Notes: generated by a model not told the origin, from the sequence alone. DNA of 39,853 nt from an uncultured Pelagibacteraceae bacterium (GCA_902530455.1 CACAAD010000003.1:1-39853); one strand, 5' to 3'. Counted from the stretch's first letter, positions 11,037 to 20,769 are shown. Numbers and translations are program-made.

Positions 11037-11766
11037 TAAATTTGCAAACTGGTATAGGATTCATTTTGTGTAAATTTTTTTCTCTTATCTTTAAATATTT
11101 CTGGTAGTTTGGATCATCTTTATTTTCCATAGCTTTTTCAAGATCTTTATAACTCATTCCTAATTGTTGGACATCGTTTCTGCCGTCGTCCCACAATCCG
11201 TCAGTTGGTTGAGAGTCTATAATTTCTTTTGAAACTCCAAGATATTTACCTAGCTCCCAAACTTGAGTTTTTGTACAATCAGCTATTGGAGATATATCTA
11301 CACCCCCATCACCATATTTAGTATAAAAGCCAACGCCAAAGTCCTCAACTTTATTCCCTGTTCCAACTACAATACCAGAATTAGCTGCTGCTACCTGATA
11401 AAGAGTTGCCATTCTTAATCTAGCTCTTGAATTTGCAAATCCGTGCTCATTATCAAAGTTATTTAAAACTTGAGAAAAGGATCCAAATATTTTGTCCATC
11501 TCGATTAAGTGATGTTCAACATTTTTAAACTTATCTTTCAGCCATTTTGCATGTTTTAAGCTTAAGTCATGTTGAGATTTTATTTGTTTAATTGGCATTG
11601 TTAACACAATTGTTTTTCTACCTGTGTTTGCACATAGCGTACTAACCACAGAAGAGTCTATACCACCTGAAATACCAACCACTAATGCCTTAGGACTAAA
11701 CGAAGTAGTTTCACAATAATTGTTGATCCAATCAGTGATAATTTTTGCTCTGTTTTTTGCTTCCAT
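11029..11766 (-). CDS. nadE: NH3-dependent NAD synthetase (ORF track starts at 11811 from TTG; ATG at 11766 preferred)
   Basis: ALVVGISGGIDSSVV P-loop, RARLRMATLYQVA, VVGTGNKVEDFGVGFYTKYGDGGVDISPIAD. AGAGGAGGTG Shine-Dalgarno-like sequence about 10 nt upstream of the internal ATG. Confidence 0.95.
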   Translation of the reverse strand: MEAKNRAKIITDWINNYCETTSFSPKALVVGISGGIDSSVVSTLCANTGRKTIVLTMPIKQIKSQHDLSLKHAKWLKDKFKNVEHHLIEMDKIFGSFSQVLNNFDNEHGFANSRARLRMATLYQVAAANSGIVVGTGNKVEDFGVGFYTKYGDGGVDISPIADCTKTQVWELGKYLGVSKEIIDSQPTDGLWDDGRNDVQQLGMSYKDLEKAMENKDDPNYQKYLKIREKNLHKMNPIPVCKFNE

Positions 11767-11792
11767 AATTAATACACCTCCTCTTTTAAGGT

Positions 11793-11827
11793 CGTGTCTT
11801 AATAATTTCAATAATTATTAAGACGCG
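11793..11827 (-). repeat. Intergenic inverted repeat/hairpin spanning the DAHP synthase stop codon, upstream of nadE
   Basis: Perfect 12-bp arms GTCTTAATAATT (11796-11807) and AATTATTAAGAC (11813-11824), 5-nt loop; on the minus strand, outer GC pairs lie beyond one C/A mismatch. Confidence 0.7.
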
Positions 11828-13200
11828 GCTTGGATAATTTTTTTTGAATATTTTGAGTTTTTCTTAATTTCCTCAGAAATTAGAAAAGCTAACTCTAATG
11901 CTTGATCTGCATTCAATCTTGGGTCGCAATGCGTTCTGTACCTATTAGATAAGTCATTTTCAGATATTTTCTGTGCCCCACCAGTACATTCGGTCACATC
12001 TTGACCTGTCATTTCGACGTGTAATCCTCCTGCGTAACTTCCTTCAGATTGATGTACGCCAAAAAAGTTTTTAACCTCTTTTAAAACACTGTCAAAAGGT
12101 CTTGTTTTAAATCCTGTAGCTGCTTTGATTGTATTACCATGCATAGGGTCACATGACCATATTACATTCAATCCCTCTTTTTTAATTACTTTTATTAGTT
12201 TAGGTAAATATTTTTCCACGTTGTCTGCTCCAAATCTTGAAATCAAGGTCATTCTTCCTGGCTCGTTTTCTGGATTAAGAATATTACAGAGTTTTACAAG
12301 TTCCTCAGGTTTTAAGGTCGGACCACATTTTAAGCCTAAAGGGTTTTTAATTCCTCTACAAAATTCAACATGAGCTCCGTCTGGTTGTCTTGTTCTATCT
12401 CCTATCCATACAAAATGTGCAGAGGTGTCGTGGTATTCACCCGTTGTTGAGTCTACTCTTGTCATGGCTTCTTCAAATGGTAGTAAAAGAGCTTCGTGGG
12501 AAGTATAAAAATTAACAGTTCTTAATCTTCTATTATTATCAGAATTTATTCCACAAGCTTGCATGAACGCTAAAGCATCACTAATTTTGTCTTCAATCTC
12601 TTTGTATTTACCTTTAGTTTTGTCTTTTATAAATCCTAAATTCCACAAATGAACTTGTCTTAAATCAGCAAAACCACCTTGAGAAAAAGCTCTTAATAAG
12701 TTTAACGTTGATGCTGATTGTGCATATGCTCTAAATAATCTTTTTGCATCTGGAACTCTAGTTTTTTCATTAAAATCTACCCCATTTATATTATCGCCTA
12801 AATAACTTGGTAATTCTTTTCCATCTTTTTTTTCTATTGGAGCGCTTCTTGGTTTAGAAAATTGTCCTGCTATTCTTCCGACTTTAACAACTGGCACTGA
12901 AGCCGAGGCTGTTAAAACTAGTGACATCTGTAAAATTACTTTGAAAGTATCTCTAATATTGTCAGGATGGAATTCTGCAAAACTTTCTGCACAATCTCCA
13001 CCTTGAAGAAGAAAGGCTTTGCCTTCAACTACTTCTGCTAACGCCTTTTTTAAAGATCTTGTTTCTCCAGCGAAAACTAGTGGCGGATACTTTTTAATTT
13101 TACTTAAAACTAAATCCAGCTCTTTCTTATCTACATAATTAGGTAGATGTTTTGCAGGAAACTTACTCCAGCTATTTAATGTCCATTTTTTCATATTCAA
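11818..13200 (-). CDS. Class II 3-deoxy-7-phosphoheptulonate (DAHP) synthase
   Basis: 460 aa; [58 protein letters not shown]. Confidence 0.95.
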   Translation of the reverse strand: MNMKKWTLNSWSKFPAKHLPNYVDKKELDLVLSKIKKYPPLVFAGETRSLKKALAEVVEGKAFLLQGGDCAESFAEFHPDNIRDTFKVILQMSLVLTASASVPVVKVGRIAGQFSKPRSAPIEKKDGKELPSYLGDNINGVDFNEKTRVPDAKRLFRAYAQSASTLNLLRAFSQGGFADLRQVHLWNLGFIKDKTKGKYKEIEDKISDALAFMQACGINSDNNRRLRTVNFYTSHEALLLPFEEAMTRVDSTTGEYHDTSAHFVWIGDRTRQPDGAHVEFCRGIKNPLGLKCGPTLKPEELVKLCNILNPENEPGRMTLISRFGADNVEKYLPKLIKVIKKEGLNVIWSCDPMHGNTIKAATGFKTRPFDSVLKEVKNFFGVHQSEGSYAGGLHVEMTGQDVTECTGGAQKISENDLSNRYRTHCDPRLNADQALELAFLISEEIKKNSKYSKKIIQAAS

Positions 13201-13233
13201 CCTGTGATATGTATATAGAGTATAGAGATTAAA

Positions 13234-13255
13234 TTTCCAATAGTTAAATTGGAAA
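13234..13255 (-). terminator. Possible weak rho-independent terminator after glmS
   Basis: TTTCCAAT-agttaa-ATTGGAAA perfect 8-bp hairpin directly after the glmS stop codon, followed on the minus strand by TTTAATCTCTATA. Confidence 0.4.
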
Positions 13256-13257
13256 AT

Positions 13258-15075
13258 TTACTCAACAGTTACAGATTTAGCCAAGTTTCTTGGTTTATCT
13301 ATATCACATTTTTTTAGTAAAGCCACATGATAAGCTAATAATTGAAGTGGTATGGTTAATAAAAAAGGATTTAGAAGATCGTCAATAAAAGGCATTTCAA
13401 TTTTAAATCTTATATTTTCATTTATTACTTCATCATGTTTATCTGATATTAATAAAACCTTTCCTCCTCTTGCTATAACTTCTTGCATATTAGAAATAGT
13501 TTTTTCAAAATATTTATCTTTTGGGGCCAAAATAATTACAGGTAAACCATCTTCGATCAAAGCTAGTGGGCCATGTTTCATTTCTCCAGCGGGGTAACCT
13601 TCAGCGTGAAGATAAGACAATTCTTTCAATTTTAATGCTCCTTCTAATGCTATAGGAAATGATGATCCTCTCCCTAAAAACATTGATCCTTTAGCTGATA
13701 AAAAGTCTTTAGCAAATATTTGAATTAATTCCTCGGTCTTTAATGAATTCTCAATTCCTTGAGGTAAATTTTGTAGATTTTTAATTTTTTCAATATAATT
13801 TTTATTATTAATATTCCCTCTTATTTTAGATATTTTTAAACTCATTATATACAAAACTAACATTTGACCTATAAAAGCTTTTGTAGATGCTACACCAATC
13901 TCTGGGCCCGCATGAATAGGAATAACCCAATCAGAGTTCCTAGCAATTGAGCTTTCTACTACATTAATAACAGAACAAGTTTTCATTTTATTTTTTTTTG
14001 CTATTTCCAAAGCTGCTGCTGTATCTGCTGTTTCTCCAGACTGAGAAACAAATATATATAAAGTATCAGGATTAAATCTTATCTTTCTATATCTAAATTC
14101 TGAAGCCACCTCAGTTTCTACGTTTAAATCTGTTAATTCTTCTATCCAATATTTAGCAACTTGGCATGAATGATAGGCAGTACCACATCCAATAAGAAAT
14201 ATTTTATTAATTTTTTTTGGGTCAATAGGAAAATCATAAAGATTTATATCATTTCTTATTTTGTCTATATATTCGTTCAAACAATTTTTAATAGTAGTTG
14301 GTTGCTCAAATATTTCTTTAGACATAAAATTTTTATAATCACCTAACTTTGCTTCATTTTTGTCTTCAGATAAAACCAATATTTTTTTATTAATTTTATT
14401 TTTAGAAACATCAAAAAATTCAACACTATCTTTTGTTATTTTGCATATCTCTCCGTCATCCAAATAAGAAATTTTATTTGTCATAGCTTTAAGTGCATAT
14501 GAGTCGGAACCTAAATAATTTTCATTATTTGAGTATCCAACAGCGAGTGGGCTGCCTCGTCTTGCTCCTATAATAATATCAGATTGATCTTTAAATAATA
14601 TCCCTAGGGCAAAACTTCCTTCTAGATATTCTAAAGACTTTAATACTGCATCAATTGGATTTGAGTCTTTTAAATATTTTGTTATCAATAGTGTGATAAC
14701 TTCAGTATCAGTTTGAGATTTAAATTTGTAACCCTCTTTTTCCAGTTTCTTTTTAAGAGAATTAGAATTTTCAACTATTCCATTATGAACCACTGAAACT
14801 ATCTCAGAAGAATGTGGGTGAGCATTGACTTCGTTTGGTATGCCGTGAGTAGCCCATCTCACGTGGCCAATTCCTATATTGCCTCGAGCTGGAGAATTAA
14901 ATAATATTTTTTCGAGCTCTTCAACTCTTCCAGAGCATTTTTTTTCATTAAGATTTTTTTTAGAGATTGTCGCAATACCAGCGGAGTCATATCCTCTATA
15001 TTCCAATCTTTTTAAAGAATTAATAATATTTGAGGTAACAGACTTATTGCTCGCAATACCAATTATCCCGCACAT
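13258..15075 (-). CDS. glmS: Glutamine-fructose-6-phosphate aminotransferase (isomerizing)
   Basis: 605 aa; MCGIIGIA, RLEYRGYDSAGIA, VRWATHG, two SIS domains, C-terminal KSVTVE. Confidence 0.98.
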   Translation of the reverse strand: MCGIIGIASNKSVTSNIINSLKRLEYRGYDSAGIATISKKNLNEKKCSGRVEELEKILFNSPARGNIGIGHVRWATHGIPNEVNAHPHSSEIVSVVHNGIVENSNSLKKKLEKEGYKFKSQTDTEVITLLITKYLKDSNPIDAVLKSLEYLEGSFALGILFKDQSDIIIGARRGSPLAVGYSNNENYLGSDSYALKAMTNKISYLDDGEICKITKDSVEFFDVSKNKINKKILVLSEDKNEAKLGDYKNFMSKEIFEQPTTIKNCLNEYIDKIRNDINLYDFPIDPKKINKIFLIGCGTAYHSCQVAKYWIEELTDLNVETEVASEFRYRKIRFNPDTLYIFVSQSGETADTAAALEIAKKNKMKTCSVINVVESSIARNSDWVIPIHAGPEIGVASTKAFIGQMLVLYIMSLKISKIRGNINNKNYIEKIKNLQNLPQGIENSLKTEELIQIFAKDFLSAKGSMFLGRGSSFPIALEGALKLKELSYLHAEGYPAGEMKHGPLALIEDGLPVIILAPKDKYFEKTISNMQEVIARGGKVLLISDKHDEVINENIRFKIEMPFIDDLLNPFLLTIPLQLLAYHVALLKKCDIDKPRNLAKSVTVE

Positions 15076-15719
15076 TATTTTTTTTTCCTTTTGTAATTTT
15101 TTTTAGTAATTTGTGGCGATCTTGCCAAAGCCAGTGAATTTTTTATAATATTTTTAGTAATTACAGATCCTGCGCCTACTACAGAATTTTCCTCAATTAC
15201 TAATGGTGCTACTAAGGAAGAGTTAGACCCTACAAATACATTTTTTTTGATTTTAGTTTTGTTCTTTTTAATTCCATCATAATTACATGTAATAGTTCCT
15301 GCTCCGATATTACTATTTTCTCCAACTTCAGTATCACCAATATAGGATAAATGGTTTACTTTGCTTTTAGATTTAATTTGAGAGTTTTTTGTTTCTACAA
15401 AGTTACCTACTTTTGAACCTGGTAAAAAATGTGATCCAGGTCTAATTCTGGCATAAGGCCCGACTGTAACATTTTTTTCTAACTTGGCTCCCTCCAAATG
15501 GGAAAAAGATTTTATTGTAACATTATTTCCGATTTTTACTTTTGATCCAATAACAACATATGGTTCAATTTTTACATTTTTGCCGAATGTCGTATCTTTG
15601 GATAGGAAAATTGTTTCTGGTGCGATTAAATCTACACCTTGGTTTAAGGCTTTTATTCTTAAATTATCTTGTTCAGATCTTAGTTTAATCGCTTTCTTAA
15701 GTTTTAAATTTGTCTTCAT
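15075..15719 (-). CDS. GlmU C-terminal (left-handed beta-helix, glucosamine-1-P acetyltransferase) domain protein without uridylyltransferase domain
   Basis: 214 aa; hexapeptide repeats; VGPYARIRPG, VNHLSYIGDTEVGENSNIGAGTITCNYDG, ALARSPQ correspond to the GlmU C-terminal half. No upstream coding for the N-terminal half (gph starts at 15790). Confidence 0.9.
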   Translation of the reverse strand: MKTNLKLKKAIKLRSEQDNLRIKALNQGVDLIAPETIFLSKDTTFGKNVKIEPYVVIGSKVKIGNNVTIKSFSHLEGAKLEKNVTVGPYARIRPGSHFLPGSKVGNFVETKNSQIKSKSKVNHLSYIGDTEVGENSNIGAGTITCNYDGIKKNKTKIKKNVFVGSNSSLVAPLVIEENSVVGAGSVITKNIIKNSLALARSPQITKKNYKRKKK

Positions 15720-15789
15720 AAAAAGTTCTATTTACATTAGAAATGGATTATAAATAAGTCACAAAATATTTCTTTTTAAAACTTTAAAA

Positions 15790-16452
15790 ATGACTCAAAA
15801 CTTAACCATTTTATTTGATCTAGACGGAACAATTGTTAACACTGCCCCAGATTTAATGTCTGCACATAACCACGTAATGAGAAAATTTGGTTTTGAAGAA
15901 AAAAAAATGGAAGATATAAAATCACTGGCTGGTAAAGGTGCATGGGTAATGATGCAAAGATCGTTTAAAGAAGAAATTAAAAGTGAGGAAACAAAAAAAG
16001 CGATGACTAAAGAGTTTATTGATTTTTATTCTAAAAATATTGATACGTATAGTAAGCCATTAAAAGGACTAGTTAAATTTTTAGATTGGGCAAAAAACAA
16101 AAAAATCTCAATGGCCGTTTGTACAAATAAACAAGAGCGTTTAGCAATTGATTTATTGAAGAAATTAAATATTTATAAATATTTTGAATATGTTGCGGGA
16201 TCAGATACTTTTACATTTAATAAACCTGATCCCAGACATTTAACAGATGTCGTTGAAATAATTGGTGGAGATTTAAATAAAACAATTATGATTGGTGACA
16301 GTGAAGTTGATGAAATGTCTGCTCACAATGCTAAATTACCTTTTATTTTAGTAAAAGATGGCTACACAGAAAAATCCGAAAATGAAATTAAGCATGACGC
16401 TTTAATTTCAGATTTTGTTGATTTCGAAAAAGTCATAGAAAAATATCTATGA
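15790..16452 (+). CDS. gph: HAD hydrolase, phosphoglycolate phosphatase-like
   Basis: 220 aa; ILFDLDGTIVNTAPDL, CTNKQE, IMIGDSEVDEMSAHNA. Confidence 0.85.
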   Translation: MTQNLTILFDLDGTIVNTAPDLMSAHNHVMRKFGFEEKKMEDIKSLAGKGAWVMMQRSFKEEIKSEETKKAMTKEFIDFYSKNIDTYSKPLKGLVKFLDWAKNKKISMAVCTNKQERLAIDLLKKLNIYKYFEYVAGSDTFTFNKPDPRHLTDVVEIIGGDLNKTIMIGDSEVDEMSAHNAKLPFILVKDGYTEKSENEIKHDALISDFVDFEKVIEKYL

Positions 16453-17048
16453 TAACTTTTGCCCTATTCTCAGCATTAGCAATTTTTTATTTTACCATGT
16501 TTATAACTCCTGGCCCAAATAATGCTATGTTAACTGCCTCTGGATTAAAATTTGGTTTCATTAGAACCTTGCCTCACGTAATAGGAATTCCACTTGGTCA
16601 TATATTTCAAATAGGATTAACTTGTTTTGGTTTAGCAAATTTATTTTTAATTTATCCTCAGGTTCAATTTTATATGAAAATTTTATGTTTTTTATATTTA
16701 CTTTACCTAGCTAAAACAATGATTGGTTCTTTTAGTATGACTCAAAAAGAAACAGGTAGACCTCTAAAATTTTATGAGGCTTCTATTTTTCAATTTGTGA
16801 ATCCAAAAGCGTGGTCTATAGCTGTAACAGTAGCGTCAGGTTTTTTTCCTACCGAAGAAAATATTTTTATAGGTGTTGCATTTGTCACAATTACTGCTGC
16901 AGTAATATGCTTTCCATCAATATGTGTTTGGGCTTTATTTGGTAGTGGTTTAAGAAAATTTGTTACAAATTTGAGAATTAAAAAAACAATCGAATATTTA
17001 CTTGCAATACTGTTAGTTTTAACAGGCTTATTTATTTTGCTTAAATAA
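16449..17048 (+). CDS. LysE/RhtB family amino-acid exporter
   Basis: 199 aa membrane protein; FITPGPNNAMLTASG, FQFVNPKAW. Confidence 0.88.
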   Translation: MITFALFSALAIFYFTMFITPGPNNAMLTASGLKFGFIRTLPHVIGIPLGHIFQIGLTCFGLANLFLIYPQVQFYMKILCFLYLLYLAKTMIGSFSMTQKETGRPLKFYEASIFQFVNPKAWSIAVTVASGFFPTEENIFIGVAFVTITAAVICFPSICVWALFGSGLRKFVTNLRIKKTIEYLLAILLVLTGLFILLK

Positions 17049-17089
17049 TCTTTGATTTTTATACTCTGCTCTAATATACATTTTGGCAA

Positions 17090-17986
17090 ATGCACTTTAC
17101 AAAAAAAACAGTAGCAGAAAAAAGATCTAACTTAATAAATAAATTACAATCAAAAAAATTATTGAGGTTTCCAGGTGCTTATAATCCTCTATGTGCAAAA
17201 TTAATTGCTGAAATTGGTTTCGATGGTGTCTATGTTTCTGGTGGAGTAATGTCAAATGACTTAGGATTGCCGGACATTGGTCTTACATCGTTAGAACAGG
17301 TGAGCTATAGAAGTTCTCAAATAGCAAGGGTTACAGATTTACCAACAATAGTTGATATTGATACAGGTTTTGGCAATTGTAAAAAAACAATTGAAGTTTT
17401 TGAAGGTAAAGGTTTGGCTGGTTGTCATCTTGAAGATCAAGTTGCCGAAAAAAGGTGTGGTCATTTAGATAATAAAGAACTTATTTCTATAGAGGAAATG
17501 GTTAAGAAAATTGAAGAATGTGTCAAATCAAGAAAAGACAAAAACTTTATAATTATTGCTAGAACAGATGCAAATACAGTTGAAGGTTTAGATAAAACAA
17601 TTAATCGAATTAAAGCATATGAAGGTGCAGGTGCTGATATGATATTCCCAGAAGCATTAAAAAATGAAAAAGAATTTGAAAAAGTAAGAAAAAATTCAAA
17701 AGGCTATTTGCTAGCAAATATGACTGAGTTTGGTAAATCAAAATTATTGGATAAAAAACAATTGGAAAATTTAGGATACAATTTAGTTATTTATCCAGTA
17801 ACAACTCAAAGATTAGCTATGAAAAGTGCAGAAGAAGGTCTGAAATCTATTTTTAAAGATGGTCACCAAAATAATATAATAGACAAAATGCAGACTAGAA
17901 AAAGGTTGTATGAGCTCGTAGAATATGAGAAATACAATACGCCGGATAAGAAAATTACAGATTTTTCTACTGAGGGACACGAATAA
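17090..17986 (+). CDS. prpB: Methylisocitrate lyase
   Basis: 298 aa; FPGAYNPLCAKLIAEIGFDGVYVSGG, DIDTGFG, HLEDQVAEKRCGHLD. Confidence 0.92.
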   Translation: MHFTKKTVAEKRSNLINKLQSKKLLRFPGAYNPLCAKLIAEIGFDGVYVSGGVMSNDLGLPDIGLTSLEQVSYRSSQIARVTDLPTIVDIDTGFGNCKKTIEVFEGKGLAGCHLEDQVAEKRCGHLDNKELISIEEMVKKIEECVKSRKDKNFIIIARTDANTVEGLDKTINRIKAYEGAGADMIFPEALKNEKEFEKVRKNSKGYLLANMTEFGKSKLLDKKQLENLGYNLVIYPVTTQRLAMKSAEEGLKSIFKDGHQNNIIDKMQTRKRLYELVEYEKYNTPDKKITDFSTEGHE

Positions 17987-19110
17987 TGAGTGAAGAAATT
18001 AAAAAGGGTTTACTAGGAATAGTGGTTGATGAAACTACGATATCTCACGTTGTTCCAGAATTAAGTACTCTTACTTACAGGGGTTATACGGTGCAAGAAT
18101 TATGTGACAAATGTGATTTTGAGGAAGTGGCCTACTTGGTTTTACACGGAGAATTACCAAACAAAAAACAATTAAAAAAATTTATTAAAGATGAAAGATC
18201 AGAGAGAAAACTTTCAAAACAAATTTTAAAAGATATCCAAAGAATGCCTAAAACTGCACATCCAATGGATGTAATAAGAACTTGTGTAAGTTTGATGGCT
18301 TTAGAGGATAAAGACACAAAAGATAATTCACCAAAAGCAAATATGAGAAAAGCTATGAGAATATTTGCTAAAACACCCACTGCTGTTGCTGCATATTTTA
18401 GAACCAGAAAAGGTAAAAAAATAATATCCCCTGATAAAAAACTATCTTTTTCAGAAAATTTTTTCAAAATGATGTTCAATAAAGTACCAGATAAAGAAAT
18501 AGTAAGAGCATTTGATATATCTTTAATTCTCTATGCAGAGCATAGTTTTAATGTATCAACATTCACTGCAAGAACTATCACAAGTAGTCTATCAGATCTT
18601 CATGGTGCAATTACAGGGGCAATAGCTTCACTGAAAGGACCTTTACACGGGGGAGCTAACGAGGCTGTAATGCATATGATGAAGGAGATTAAAAAACCTG
18701 AAAAAGCAAAGACTTGGATTGAGAAAGCGCTTGCTAAAAAAAAAGTGGTTATGGGATTTGGTCATAGAGTGTATAGAACGGGAGACTCAAGAGTTCCAAC
18801 TATGAAACACTACATGTTTAAAGTTGCTAAACTTTTAAAAAAGGAAAAATATACTCAAATGTATGAGATTCTTGAAAAAGTAATGTTAGAAAAAAAGAAT
18901 ATCCACCCGAATGTGGATTTCCCATGTGGCCCCACTTATTATATGATGGGTATAGATATTGATTTTTATACTCCAATATTTGTTATGTCTAGAATTACTG
19001 GATGGTCAGCTCATATTATGGAGCAACATGCTTCAAATAAATTGATAAGACCTTTATCAAAATACAAAGGTCAAGAAGTAAGAGAAGTGATGCTATTAAA
19101 TCAAAGGTAA
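17986..19110 (+). CDS. prpC: 2-methylcitrate synthase / citrate synthase family
   Basis: 374 aa; YRGYTVQELC, LHGGANEAVM, MGFGHRVYRTGDSR, adjacent to prpB. Confidence 0.88.
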   Translation: MSEEIKKGLLGIVVDETTISHVVPELSTLTYRGYTVQELCDKCDFEEVAYLVLHGELPNKKQLKKFIKDERSERKLSKQILKDIQRMPKTAHPMDVIRTCVSLMALEDKDTKDNSPKANMRKAMRIFAKTPTAVAAYFRTRKGKKIISPDKKLSFSENFFKMMFNKVPDKEIVRAFDISLILYAEHSFNVSTFTARTITSSLSDLHGAITGAIASLKGPLHGGANEAVMHMMKEIKKPEKAKTWIEKALAKKKVVMGFGHRVYRTGDSRVPTMKHYMFKVAKLLKKEKYTQMYEILEKVMLEKKNIHPNVDFPCGPTYYMMGIDIDFYTPIFVMSRITGWSAHIMEQHASNKLIRPLSKYKGQEVREVMLLNQR

Positions 19111-19755
19111 TTAAATATCAATTATCGCAAATTTTTTATCAATCGTTCTTAGTGAAAGATTTTCTTTTTTCACATAATCATCGATGGCTTTTTTAACATC
19201 AGTTATATAGCTAGCATCTTCATAATCGTCACATACAATTGTTCCTTTTTTTCCTTTCATACTTTGATGAACAACTTTCAAATCATTGAAAGTTGTTTGA
19301 TAGCTGTGACCCCCATCAATAAAAGCAAAATCAATTTTATCAATATTCAAATTTTTAAGTATTTCATTAGAATTTCCTTTATGTAAATTTACTTTTGTTT
19401 TAAATTTCTGTAAAAATTTTTTTACGCTTTCAATAGAATTTAAATTTTCTTTTAAATAAAGATTATAATAAATATGTTTTAAAGGATTTGAGAATTTTTG
19501 ATGAGTTATATAATAAGGTTTTATTTCGTTATTATCTTCACTTTCTTCTCCGAAAAGATCTATACCTGTGTAGGAAAAGTTGCCTTGATGAATTAAATTT
19601 AAAAATTCACATACATTTCTTGAAGTTACCCCACAAAAAACACCAATCTCCAAAAAGTGATTTGGGTTTTTTTCATAAATTATTTCTATTAATTTATTTC
19701 CCCACTTAGGACTTAACCCAGTTTTTCGCCAATATTTTTTGAATTTGAAATTCAA
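19111..19755 (-). CDS. Class I SAM-dependent methyltransferase (Methyltransf_24-like)
   Basis: 214 aa; FLEIGVFCGVTSRNV, IDFAFIDGGHSYQTTFNDL. Confidence 0.7.
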   Translation of the reverse strand: MNFKFKKYWRKTGLSPKWGNKLIEIIYEKNPNHFLEIGVFCGVTSRNVCEFLNLIHQGNFSYTGIDLFGEESEDNNEIKPYYITHQKFSNPLKHIYYNLYLKENLNSIESVKKFLQKFKTKVNLHKGNSNEILKNLNIDKIDFAFIDGGHSYQTTFNDLKVVHQSMKGKKGTIVCDDYEDASYITDVKKAIDDYVKKENLSLRTIDKKFAIIDI

Positions 19756-19761
19756 TAAATT

Positions 19762-20769
19762 TTAGGAAAATGCATCAACCCACGATCCTTTAGTTGAGGC
19801 TTTAGAGTATTCTGTAGCTCTACCTTCAAAAAAGTTCATATGTTCTACTGCATTAAGCATAGTGTCTAACCATGTTAATGGATTCTTTTTGACGTCGTAA
19901 ATAGGTTCTAGTCCTAATTGAACTAAACGTCTGTTTCCAATAAATCTAATATAATCTTTAACTTCTTGAGCTGTTAGACCTTTCATTGGACCCATTTCAA
20001 ATGCTAGATCGATGAAGGCGTCTTCATGATTAACTATGGTTCTGCAGGCTTCGTAAAGCTCTTTTTTCAATTTAGGTGTCCATATCTCAGGGTTTTCTTT
20101 TATAAACTCCCTAAATATTCTAATCATTGAATTACAGTGTAAAGTTTCATCTCTTACTGACCAAGTTACTATTTGGCCCATGCCCTTAAGCTTATTATGT
20201 CTAGGAAAATTCAAAAGAATTGCGAAACTAGCAAATAATTGAAGTCCCTCTGTGAAAGCACTGAAAACTGCAACGGTTTTAGCAATGTCTTCTTTTGAGT
20301 TAACGTTGAAGCCTTGCATATAATCATATTTATCTTTCATTTCTTTATACTTCATAAAAGCAGAGTATTCAGACTCTGGCATACCAATTGTGTCCAATAA
20401 ATGTGAATAAGCGGCTACGTGAACGGTTTCCATCGATGCGAAAGCTGTCATCATCATTAGTACCTCTGTGGGTTTGAAAACACTCGTATAATGTCTCAAG
20501 TAACAATTGTTAACCTCAACATCCGCTTGAGTGAAAAATCTGAAGATTTGTGTAACTAGATTTTTTTCAGGTTGAGATAAATTTTTTTGCCAGTCTCTTA
20601 CATCATCACCTAGCGGCACTTCCTCTGGTAACCAATGGATTCTCTGTTGAGTTAGCCACGCATCATAACACCAAGGGTATCTGAATGGTTTATAAACAGG
20701 ATTTTCTACTAAAAGTCCCATTTTTTTTGGTTCTATAATTTTCTTAAAATTTTCTTTTGCTACTGACAT
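19762..20769 (-). CDS. nrdB: Ribonucleotide reductase class I beta subunit (ORF track starts at 20778; ATG at 20769 preferred)
   Basis: SMETVHVAAYSHLL (Glu/His ligands plus radical Tyr), VRDETLHCNSM; GAGGAG Shine-Dalgarno-like sequence before MSVAKENF. Confidence 0.96.
   Translation of the reverse strand: MSVAKENFKKIIEPKKMGLLVENPVYKPFRYPWCYDAWLTQQRIHWLPEEVPLGDDVRDWQKNLSQPEKNLVTQIFRFFTQADVEVNNCYLRHYTSVFKPTEVLMMMTAFASMETVHVAAYSHLLDTIGMPESEYSAFMKYKEMKDKYDYMQGFNVNSKEDIAKTVAVFSAFTEGLQLFASFAILLNFPRHNKLKGMGQIVTWSVRDETLHCNSMIRIFREFIKENPEIWTPKLKKELYEACRTIVNHEDAFIDLAFEMGPMKGLTAQEVKDYIRFIGNRRLVQLGLEPIYDVKKNPLTWLDTMLNAVEHMNFFEGRATEYSKASTKGSWVDAFS

Noticed and set aside
15076-15100. glmS ribozyme/leader regulation
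   Set aside because: glmS start overlaps the GlmU-C gene end; there is no leader space for a ribozyme.
16790-17095. 101-aa minus-strand ORF over the lysE end
   Set aside because: Overlaps a supported gene; no motifs.
18132-18479. 115-aa minus-strand ORF antisense to prpC
   Set aside because: Antisense shadow of a conserved gene; no domain signature.
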